Origin: Acidimicrobiaceae bacterium
GTDB lineage: Bacteria; Actinomycetota; Acidimicrobiia; Acidimicrobiales; Aldehydirespiratoraceae
DNA: 64,000 nt
Reading direction: 5' to 3'
Assembly (NCBI GenBank): GCA_009842325.1
Contig: VYFQ01000024.1
Span: 263,419-327,418 of the forward strand
How positions within the stretch are numbered: the stretch's first letter is position 1; each line of letters opens with the position of its first letter. The notes beneath the pieces were generated by a model. That model had not been told where the DNA came from. It was given only the letters and a program-made list of their open reading frames with translations, and ran no database searches. Shown piece after piece: positions 8,616-15,390 of this stretch. The translations under genes were made by a program, and so were the position numbers.

Positions 8616-9259
8616 GATTGCGCCCTCTCAGACAGCGTTCCGCCCGCCATCGTCACCGTGCGGGTGGCGAGTCCGCCGGCCGGCCCTGTCTCGTGGGAGG
8701 CCAGTACGACCGCGGCGCCGGCCGCGGCCGCGGCTGTCACGAGGCTGTCGACGATCGCGCGCCCGTCGGAGTCCAGCCCGGCGTGCGGCTCGTCAAGAAG
8801 CCACAGTTCGGGCCGCCGCACCACGATGGCGGCCAGCGCCACCCGGCGTCGCTGGCCGGCCGACAGCCGAGCGGTGGGCACATCGCGCAGCCGCTGAGGA
8901 AGCCCGAGGCGATCGAGCGCGCCCGTCACATCGGCTTCGGCCACCCTGGACGCCCGGGCCCACACCTGGAGGTTCTCGGCCGCGCTCAACTCACCGTAGA
9001 GCGCGGTGTCGTGGCCAAGCAGACCCACCCGGCGGCGCACTGCAGCCCGGTCGGCGCCAAGGTCGCAGCCCAGCACGTCACCCTGCCCCTCCGACAGGCG
9101 CAACAGTCCGGCGCACAGGTGCAGCAGGGTGGACTTGCCCGCGCCGTTGGGCCCGCGCACCAGGACCACCTCGCCGGGCACGACCTCCAAATCGGCTCCG
9201 GCCAGCGCCGGGAAGCCTCCCATCAGCACGACCGCGCCGCTCAGGCGCACCGCGGTCAC
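8612..9259 (-). CDS. ccmA: Haem ABC exporter ATP-binding protein CcmA
   Basis: 215 residues, the usual short CcmA length. Walker A is GPNGAGKST at 36-44, the signature LSAGQRRRVALA, and Walker B LWLLDEP with the adjacent catalytic Glu; the switch His is in LASHE. It powers release of haem-loaded CcmE. The start is a GTG at 9259, and it heads the ccmABCDEFGH operon. The 90 bases upstream to the neighbouring dehydrogenase gene hold no obvious promoter consensus. Confidence 0.93.
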   Translation of the reverse strand: MTAVRLSGAVVLMGGFPALAGADLEVVPGEVVLVRGPNGAGKSTLLHLCAGLLRLSEGQGDVLGCDLGADRAAVRRRVGLLGHDTALYGELSAAENLQVWARASRVAEADVTGALDRLGLPQRLRDVPTARLSAGQRRRVALAAIVVRRPELWLLDEPHAGLDSDGRAIVDSLVTAAAAAGAAVVLASHETGPAGGLATRTVTMAGGTLSERAQS

Positions 9260-9349
9260 GATGTCATCCGGCGATCGAAGGCGCGCGCCCGGGCCTGAGC
9301 CATCCCTCCAGCGTAAGAGGCCGAGCGGGTCAGGCTCGTCGTCGCCCGG

Positions 9350-10141
9350 TTAGGCCACCGGATAGAAGTGCCCGGCGTTGACCACGAGCGTCTGGCCGGT
9401 GATCATCCGGGCCCGTTCCGACGCCATGAACACGACCGCTTCGGCCACATCGGAGTCGGTGGGCATCTCCCGCAGGGCCATTCCTTGGGCGATCTCGTGC
9501 TTGACCTCCTCGACGGTGATGCCCCTCGTGCCGGCCTGCCACTCGCAGTAGAGCTTGACGTTGGGTCCCCACATCCAGCTCGGAACCACCGTGTTGACCC
9601 TGATGCCGGACGGACCCAGCTCCGCAGCCAGATCGCGAGCCAGCGACAGCAGCGCCGATTTGGCCGCCCCGTACGGGCTCTGGGGGAACTCCGCCACCGG
9701 CCTCATCGAGGCCTGCGATCCGATCAGCACCACCGACCCCCCGCCGGCCGCGACAAAGTGGGGCTCGACCGCCCGCACCACGTGCACCGCGCCAAGCACG
9801 TTGACGGTGAGGTTGAGTTCCCAGTCCTCATCCGTGGTGCGGTGCCACGCACCCTTCTGGGTGTCGAGGGCAGCCACGTTGACCACCGCGTGGAGCTCAC
9901 CGAAGCGAGCCGCGGCCGCGTCGGCCGCGGCCGTGCAGTCCTCCTGGCTGGTGATGTCGCCCGCGCACGCCACCACCCGCTCGCCGGTGGGGTCGAGCTC
10001 GGCCGCGGCCTCGGCCAAACGCTCAGCGTTGCGGGCCATCACCGCCACATTGGCGCCGTCGCGCAAGGCCAGGCGGGCACAACTGGCGCCCAAGCCGGGG
10101 CCGACACCCACCACGAATACGGTTCGTCCTTCGAGGATCAT
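9350..10141 (-). CDS. Short-chain dehydrogenase/reductase (SDR), classical type
   Basis: 263 residues, a typical classical SDR. The cofactor loop is GVGPGLG at 12-18 (a GxGxGxG-like variant of TGxxxGIG). The catalytic residues are Ser142 or Ser145 in GSQAS, Tyr157 and Lys161 (YGAAK), and there is an NVAAL segment at 88-92 in place of NNAG. The C-terminal MITGQTLVVNAGH block is typical of the family. Substrate cannot be read from sequence. The ATG at 10141 directly precedes the Rossmann strand and is preferred to more upstream starts. The acyl-CoA-related genes nearby suggest a catabolic alcohol or hydroxyacyl substrate. Confidence 0.85.
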   Translation of the reverse strand: MILEGRTVFVVGVGPGLGASCARLALRDGANVAVMARNAERLAEAAAELDPTGERVVACAGDITSQEDCTAAADAAAARFGELHAVVNVAALDTQKGAWHRTTDEDWELNLTVNVLGAVHVVRAVEPHFVAAGGGSVVLIGSQASMRPVAEFPQSPYGAAKSALLSLARDLAAELGPSGIRVNTVVPSWMWGPNVKLYCEWQAGTRGITVEEVKHEIAQGMALREMPTDSDVAEAVVFMASERARMITGQTLVVNAGHFYPVA

Positions 10142-10197
10142 GGCCCCAGTCTCTACCGTTACGGAGCCGCTGCCAACGAGGCCGGCTAGATCAGCGT

Positions 10198-11787
10198 CTA
10201 GGGCAGAGGCTGCCAACGAAGCGGGCGGTCCTCCAGGGCGCAGGCGACATCGAGTTCGGCCCCGGGCTCGGCCAGAAAGTCGGCAACGATCCGGTCGACG
10301 CAGTTGTCATAGCCCCACACCCAAATGCCGTGGCCGCGAGTGCGGGTGACGACGTGCGTGCCGCGGGGCAGATGCTCCACGGCTGCCTCCGCGAAGCTCG
10401 GAGGCGTGATCGGGTCGAACCTCCCGGAGATGAGCAGGACCGGAAGATCGCTCCGAACCGGCTCGGTCGGCAACGTAGACGCCTCTATCGCCCACGGCTC
10501 GCACTGCGCGGACAGGCCCTCCCCCACCACCGCTGCCCCGAACGCGCCGATCCCCGGAGGCGGCCCCGATGCTTGTGGCAACCACTCCGCGCATGTCACG
10601 GCTGCGAACGTCGCTGGCGCGCCGGTGTGCGCCTGCTGGGAAGCGGTCTCAACTCCTAGCAGGGCCACCGCTTGGGCTGCGGTGAGGCCACCGTCCTCGT
10701 CCGAGTCGGCTTCCTCCCCACGCGCCAGTCCCGCCAACACCCCTGGAACCAGGGTCGCGGTGAAGTCGTTGTAGAACATCTGGAACACAACACCCGCGAC
10801 AGAGTCGCCATCGACAAGTGCGTCGAAGGGCTCGAGAAGAGTCGTCTCGTTCGCTGAGAAGGGGACGACGATCGGGTCTGCGTTGAATCGAGGGATGAGT
10901 TCTGCGAGCAGCCCGGCCATGGTCGCGCCCTCCCCGCTGGTGGCCAGAATGGCGGCGCACGCTGGATCACCGCTGCACTCCTCGTCGAGTTCCCGAACGA
11001 CCCGTTCGGCGCCCTCGGCAATAGCGGCATCCAGGTCGAAGTGCCCGGGATACACGCCGTCGAGCACCGCACCGGACAGGCCGCCGGGAGCGTCTCGCAG
11101 CACCTCCAGGGCGATCGTTGTGCCGTAGCTCACGCCATACAGGAGCCAACGGTCATATCCCAGCGCGGTCATTACATCGACGACGTCGGCCGCGTGGGCC
11201 TCGGTCGAAGTGTGAGTGAACACGGGGTCGCGTTTGAAGCGGTCTGAGCATCGGGCGAAGGCCTCCGATGCGATGGCCGTGGCCTCGTCACGGGATGCCT
11301 CGAGGATCTCTGCCAGCCTTACCTGCCACTCACCGCACCAGTAGTTGGCGCTGCCGAAGCCGACACCCCGCTGATCGATGAGCACCTGCGGGTAGGGACG
11401 GCTCGGCAAGAACCTCGCCAGATCGCTGCTGGCACCCCCGGGACCGCCCTGCAACACCGCGAGGGGCGCGAGCGACTCTTCGCCGGTGCCGGGGCGGATG
11501 GCCACGCTCACGCCCATGTTGCCCGCGGCCGGGTCGGCCCGATCGATCGGGACGATGACCCAGACACACCGCAGTCCGGTTCCCACCAGACCCACGGGAC
11601 AGTCCTGTTCGACAACGTCGCCAGGCTCGCCGCCTACCTCGATCGACGGATCGGCGTAGGTGACCTCCGAGTAGTCGTAGGGGTCCCCCACTTCAACGAA
11701 ATCCGAACGGCTGGACCCGCCCGAGCAGGCGACCACGACGAGGGCCACCACCACTAGCGCCGCAACGGCGATCAGTCCCTTGTTCAC
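10198..11787 (-). CDS. Secreted lipoprotein alpha/beta hydrolase, TAP-like (tripeptidyl aminopeptidase family)
   Basis: 529 residues. A signal peptide ends in a lipobox at Cys21 (VVACSG), so the enzyme is anchored outside the membrane. The fold markers are the oxyanion motif QGGPGG (about 113-118), the nucleophile elbow GVSYG with Ser220, and a C-terminal TAP-like domain with the catalytic Asp (SGRFDPITPP) and His (RGHGIW). Such proteins cleave short peptides or esters from the N-terminus of substrates; several Cys pairs suggest disulfides. Start is GTG at 11787 with AGAGG upstream. Gene context gives no further hint of the substrate. Confidence 0.85.
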   Translation of the reverse strand: MNKGLIAVAALVVVALVVVACSGGSSRSDFVEVGDPYDYSEVTYADPSIEVGGEPGDVVEQDCPVGLVGTGLRCVWVIVPIDRADPAAGNMGVSVAIRPGTGEESLAPLAVLQGGPGGASSDLARFLPSRPYPQVLIDQRGVGFGSANYWCGEWQVRLAEILEASRDEATAIASEAFARCSDRFKRDPVFTHTSTEAHAADVVDVMTALGYDRWLLYGVSYGTTIALEVLRDAPGGLSGAVLDGVYPGHFDLDAAIAEGAERVVRELDEECSGDPACAAILATSGEGATMAGLLAELIPRFNADPIVVPFSANETTLLEPFDALVDGDSVAGVVFQMFYNDFTATLVPGVLAGLARGEEADSDEDGGLTAAQAVALLGVETASQQAHTGAPATFAAVTCAEWLPQASGPPPGIGAFGAAVVGEGLSAQCEPWAIEASTLPTEPVRSDLPVLLISGRFDPITPPSFAEAAVEHLPRGTHVVTRTRGHGIWVWGYDNCVDRIVADFLAEPGAELDVACALEDRPLRWQPLP

Positions 11788-11811
11788 GACCTCTGACCTA
11801 TTGTTATTGGC

Positions 11812-12612
11812 TTACCAGAGTTGGTCGGTGTAGGTGTCCGTGCCGACGATTGTGGGTAGGAACGGCGCCGCGAACACGACGTTGCCCGCACCCGCGTCGG
11901 CGAGCCCGGCTGCGTAGGCCCGGAACCGGTCCCACGCGTCGGCCGGATCGCCGTCCAGGAAGAACATCTGCACCTGGCGTTCGGCCGGCCCGGCCGGGGT
12001 GCCCAGGTCCATTGGTGCCCGCTCGGTCTCGCCGCCGACCGGGTCGATGTAGCGCCACGACACCATCGAAGCCACGCTCGAGCCGTCCATCAGCGCAGGC
12101 AGCGCCTCGGCCCGCAGGTGGGCGTCGAGCCCGTCGATGTCGGTGCCCTCAGCGGGGTCCACCGCCACGACGACCAGGCCCTGGTAGGGGTGGTCGAGGG
12201 CCAGCTCGATGGGCACGGGGTCGTGGTCGCGGTAGTGCGACCACGGCTTGTGGAGCAGCACCGTGTGGGCGTGGATCCGGTTGTTGAAGCCCCGCCCCTC
12301 CTTGTAGAGCTCCACCACCTGGTCGATGGCCCACGCGAAGTGCTCGCGGTGACGGCCCTCGTGAACCCAGTAGATGGCCAGGTACGAGCCCGCTTCGGTG
12401 GGCACCGCCAGCGGGGAGTCCTCAGGGAACCGCAGGTCCTTCAGGTCGCGGGTGGCCACCCAGCGCCGTCCGGCGAACAGCCACGGACCGATGAGGCACC
12501 CCGCGTAGAAGTGGTCACGCTCGTACCAGCGGTTGTAGTCCACCTCGTGGCCGCGCTCGGGGTCGACCATGGTGAACAGGCAGCTGCCGACCCGAACGGG
12601 ATAGGTGTTCAT
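11812..12612 (-). CDS. EthD/dimeric alpha-beta-barrel-like protein, function unknown
   Basis: 266 residues, apparently two ferredoxin-like alpha-beta-barrel repeats. The first carries DYNRWYERDHFYAG (about 24-37), which resembles the F-N-x-W-Y-D-x-x-H stretch of EthD and related proteins; the second begins near residue 135. No signal peptide. The gene overlaps the MaoC-like hydratase gene upstream by four bases, so the two are made together and probably act on the same compound. No reaction can be assigned; small proteins of this fold often serve as accessory or cofactor-free oxygenase-type enzymes. Confidence 0.6.
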   Translation of the reverse strand: MNTYPVRVGSCLFTMVDPERGHEVDYNRWYERDHFYAGCLIGPWLFAGRRWVATRDLKDLRFPEDSPLAVPTEAGSYLAIYWVHEGRHREHFAWAIDQVVELYKEGRGFNNRIHAHTVLLHKPWSHYRDHDPVPIELALDHPYQGLVVVAVDPAEGTDIDGLDAHLRAEALPALMDGSSVASMVSWRYIDPVGGETERAPMDLGTPAGPAERQVQMFFLDGDPADAWDRFRAYAAGLADAGAGNVVFAAPFLPTIVGTDTYTDQLW

Positions 12613-13085
12613 GAGTCGAACACCGTTCGGGTGACCCAGTCGGCTACCAAGGCCGGCTTCGATCCGCCCTCGATCTCGATGGTGATGGTGGTAATCGTCT
12701 GCACGGAGGCCGGCTTCAACTCCACCGACTTGACCACGGCGTGGGCCCGCACCCGTTTGCCCCGGCTGACGGGGCTGATGAACCGCACCCGGTCGAGGCC
12801 GTAGTTGATGCCCATGACCACGCCGTCAAGCCGGGGCGTGTCCGAGGGGACCGACTGCATCAGGTGGGTGAGCATCGACAAGGTGAGGAAGCCGTGGGCG
12901 ATGGTGCCGCCGAACGGCGTCTCGGCCTTGGCCCGCTCCTCGTCGATATGGATGAACTGGTGGTCAACGGTGCAGTCGGCGAAGGCGCTGATCTGCTCCT
13001 GGGTTATCTCGAACCAGTCTCCGTACCCGCGCTCGTCGCCCTCTTGGGCCTTCAAGACCGGAAACGCGGCTTCAGCGCTGCTCAT
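12609..13085 (-). CDS. MaoC-like (R)-specific enoyl-CoA hydratase
   Basis: 158 residues, a single hot-dog fold. The hydratase motif is present: Asp and His of ADCTVDHQFIHID (about 36-48), followed by the FGGTIAHGFLTLS helix that binds the CoA thioester. Related proteins hydrate trans-2-enoyl-CoA or act as NodN-like dehydratases. A strong ribosome binding site (AAAGGGGAG) precedes the ATG at 13085. It is followed immediately by the EthD-like gene (4-base overlap) and preceded on the same strand by a LysR regulator. Confidence 0.85.
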   Translation of the reverse strand: MSSAEAAFPVLKAQEGDERGYGDWFEITQEQISAFADCTVDHQFIHIDEERAKAETPFGGTIAHGFLTLSMLTHLMQSVPSDTPRLDGVVMGINYGLDRVRFISPVSRGKRVRAHAVVKSVELKPASVQTITTITIEIEGGSKPALVADWVTRTVFDS

Positions 13086-13131
13086 GCGGCTCCCCTTTCG
13101 TAGCTGGGGCGGACGGCGCCAAGCTACCGGC

Positions 13132-14001
13132 CTATTTCTCCCGCAGGGCCTGTTCGAGCAGCAGACCGGCTGGATGGGGAGCCGCGCCTGAGCGGCGAGC
13201 GATCACCAGCTGGCGCCGGGCCAGGATCTCGCACCGGACAAGGGGCTGCTCGCCCCACTCGGCCTGGACAACCGGGAGGACCGACCAGCCCAGGCCGAGC
13301 CTGACCATCTCGCACAGCACTTCAGGCTGATGAGACTCGGCGACCACCTCAACAGGCGCGCCTCGCCGCCGCAGAGCGGCCTCGATCCCGGAGCGGGTGT
13401 GAGCGTTCCGGGGGAACAGCACCCAAGGCCCCCAACCCGCGCTGGGACCGGGATTGCGGCGCCCGTCGGGCGCGTAGATTGCGAGATCCTCGGTGAGCAA
13501 CACTTCGGTGCTGACTCCTCGGGGCCGCTCCGCAGGCTCCACACACACGGCCAGGTCCAGAGATCCGTCCACCAGCTCGCGCAGCAGGTCGCCCGAGGGT
13601 CCCACGCGCAGATGGATGCGCAGTTCGGGATGCTCGGCGCGGAACTGTCGCAGCGCCTCGCCGTGGTGCTGGACGGCGGACGCGTCGATCATGCCGAGGC
13701 GCAGCCGTCCGTGGTCGCCGGAGCGGGTGCGCCGAGCCCAGTCGGCGAGGTCGGCGGTCAGGGCCACCACTTGGCGGGCGTGATCGAGGACCGGCTCGGT
13801 GTCGGCTCGCAGCACCCGGCGCCGGCCCTCCCGGTCGAACAGGGAAACGCCGACACGGCGTTCGAGCTCGGCCAGACCCTGGGAAAGGGCCGACGGGCTC
13901 ACTCCGACCTGCTCGGCGGCCAGCGCGAACGTGTCCGAGTCGGCCACCGCGACCAGATACTCGAGTTGGCGGATGGAGAGATCGGGCAGAGATTGGGGCA
14001 C
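13132..14001 (-). CDS. LysR-family transcriptional regulator
   Basis: 289 residues. An N-terminal winged helix-turn-helix at about 9-68 (QLEYLVAVADSDTFALAAEQ, then SPSALSQGLAELE) is followed by a periplasmic-binding-like effector domain from about 93. It starts with GTG at 14001. A near-consensus -10 (TATTAT) lies exactly six bases upstream, so the mRNA probably begins at the start codon. It is divergent from inositol-3-phosphate synthase across a 69-base AT-rich gap that contains a palindrome fit for LysR binding; control of that gene, itself, or the MaoC pair downstream are all possible. Confidence 0.88.
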   Translation of the reverse strand: MPQSLPDLSIRQLEYLVAVADSDTFALAAEQVGVSPSALSQGLAELERRVGVSLFDREGRRRVLRADTEPVLDHARQVVALTADLADWARRTRSGDHGRLRLGMIDASAVQHHGEALRQFRAEHPELRIHLRVGPSGDLLRELVDGSLDLAVCVEPAERPRGVSTEVLLTEDLAIYAPDGRRNPGPSAGWGPWVLFPRNAHTRSGIEAALRRRGAPVEVVAESHQPEVLCEMVRLGLGWSVLPVVQAEWGEQPLVRCEILARRQLVIARRSGAAPHPAGLLLEQALREK

Positions 14002-14007
14002 AGGTGC

Positions 14008-14013
14008 ATAATA
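14008..14013 (-). promoter_or_regulatory. -10 element of the LysR gene (leaderless start)
   Basis: Reads TATTAT on the minus strand, with six bases (GCACCT) between it and the GTG at 14001. That places the expected transcription start at the start codon itself. No convincing -35 hexamer is seen. Confidence 0.6.
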
Positions 14014-14039
14014 GTTCAGTTTTACTTCATTAGTTTGCC

Positions 14040-14054
14040 AATAGCTCCACTATT
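14040..14054. promoter_or_regulatory. Palindrome AATAG-N5-CTATT between divergent lysR and ino1
   Basis: Perfect five-base arms AATAG (14040-14044) and CTATT (14050-14054) in the AT-rich gap between the two start codons. It lies just upstream of the TATGTT -10 of ino1. Position and symmetry fit a LysR-type operator, but the spacing is not the exact T-N11-A form. Confidence 0.45.
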
Positions 14055-14057
14055 CCT

Positions 14058-14063
14058 TATGTT
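14058..14063 (+). promoter_or_regulatory. -10 element of ino1 (near-leaderless start)
   Basis: TATGTT lies seven bases before the ATG at 14071. This supports that ATG as the start rather than the in-frame ATG at 14059, which lies inside the hexamer. Confidence 0.5.
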
Positions 14064-14070
14064 ACCTGCC

Positions 14071-15381
14071 ATGACCCTTACCGCAGCCCGACAAATCGCC
14101 CCCGCGACCGGCAATCTCGGCGTGTTGACGCCGGGTATGGGGGCGGTGGCGTCCACCTTCGTCGCCGGTGTGATCGCCGCCCGCCGGGGCCTGACCCCGC
14201 CCATCGGCTCGATCAGCCAGATGGCCCACATACGTCTCGGAACCAAGACCGAGAACCGCAATCCCCCCATCAGGGAGTTCGTGCCTCTGGCCGGGCTGGA
14301 CGACCTCGTGTTCGGCGGCTGGGATCCCCTGTCAGCCAACGTGCTGGAGGCGGCCCGCACGTGCGGCGTGCTGGAAGAAGGCGATCTGGGGAGCATCTCG
14401 GCCGAGCTGGAGGGCGTGGTGGCCATGGACGCGGTGTTCGACCGGCGCTGGGTCAGCCGTCTCGACGGGGTGCGGGTCAAGCCGCACATGTCCAAGTGGG
14501 ATCAGGCCCAAGCGCTGATGGACGACATCGAGAACTTCCGCAGCACCCACGATTGCGACCGGCTGGTGATGGTGTGGTGCGGATCGACCGAGGCGTTCTC
14601 GGAGCCGACCGAGGTGCACACCTCGGTGGAGTCCTTCGAGGCGGGGCTGAAAGCGGACGACGATGCCATCGCCCCCAGCCAGATCTACGCCTACGCGGCG
14701 CTGCAGAGCGACGTGCCGTTCGCCAACGGCGCCCCCAATCTCACCGTGGACCTTCCGTGCATGGAGGAGCTGTCCCGCATCCGGGGCGTTCCCGTCGCCG
14801 GCAAGGACTTCAAGACCGGCCAGACCCTGATGAAGACGCTGATCGCGCCCGGTCTGAAGGCCCGGATGCTGGGCCTGCGGGGCTGGTACTCCACCAACAT
14901 CCTGGGCAACCGCGACGGCGAGGTGCTCGACGCCCCCGAGAACTTCAAGACCAAGGAGGTCTCCAAGCTGGGCGTGCTGGGCACGATCCTGCAGCCCGAG
15001 CTGTACCCCGACCTCTACGACGAGATCCACCACGTGGTGCGCATCAACTACTACCCGCCCCGGGGCGACAACAAGGAGGGCTGGGACAACATCGACATCT
15101 TCGGCTGGCTCGGCTACCCGATGCAGATCAAGGTCGATTTCCTGTGCCGGGACTCGATCCTGGCCGCGCCGATCGTGCTCGACCTAGCCCTGTTCATGGA
15201 CCTGGCCGCCCGGGCGGGCGAGTCGGGCGTGCAGGAATGGCTCAGCTTCTACTTCAAGGCGCCCCAGCCCTCACGGGAAGCCGACGTGGAGCACGACCTG
15301 TTCATCCAGCAGACCAAGCTCAAGAACACGCTGCGGGAGTGGATGGGCGAGGAGCCCGTGACCCACAGCGAAGCCGGCTGA
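14071..15381 (+). CDS. ino1: Inositol-3-phosphate synthase (myo-inositol-1-phosphate synthase)
   Basis: 436 residues. It converts glucose 6-phosphate to 1L-myo-inositol 1-phosphate using NAD, the first step to phosphatidylinositol and, in many actinobacteria, mycothiol. Visible family motifs are the NAD loop GMGAVAST at 22-29, GGWDPLSANVLEAA, the NGAPNLTVD block, GKDFKTGQTLMKT with catalytic Lys residues, and STNILGNRDG. It is longer than the roughly 360-residue mycobacterial enzyme and closer to the longer eukaryote/myxobacteria-like form. It stands alone on the plus strand, divergent from the LysR gene. Confidence 0.88.
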   Translation: MTLTAARQIAPATGNLGVLTPGMGAVASTFVAGVIAARRGLTPPIGSISQMAHIRLGTKTENRNPPIREFVPLAGLDDLVFGGWDPLSANVLEAARTCGVLEEGDLGSISAELEGVVAMDAVFDRRWVSRLDGVRVKPHMSKWDQAQALMDDIENFRSTHDCDRLVMVWCGSTEAFSEPTEVHTSVESFEAGLKADDDAIAPSQIYAYAALQSDVPFANGAPNLTVDLPCMEELSRIRGVPVAGKDFKTGQTLMKTLIAPGLKARMLGLRGWYSTNILGNRDGEVLDAPENFKTKEVSKLGVLGTILQPELYPDLYDEIHHVVRINYYPPRGDNKEGWDNIDIFGWLGYPMQIKVDFLCRDSILAAPIVLDLALFMDLAARAGESGVQEWLSFYFKAPQPSREADVEHDLFIQQTKLKNTLREWMGEEPVTHSEAG

Positions 15382-15390
15382 AGGCTCCGA

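Noticed and set aside
9322..9338. CGAGC/GCTCG dyad downstream of the SDR gene as terminator
   Set aside because: Only five pairs, no U-tract, and such short dyads are frequent in DNA of this composition.
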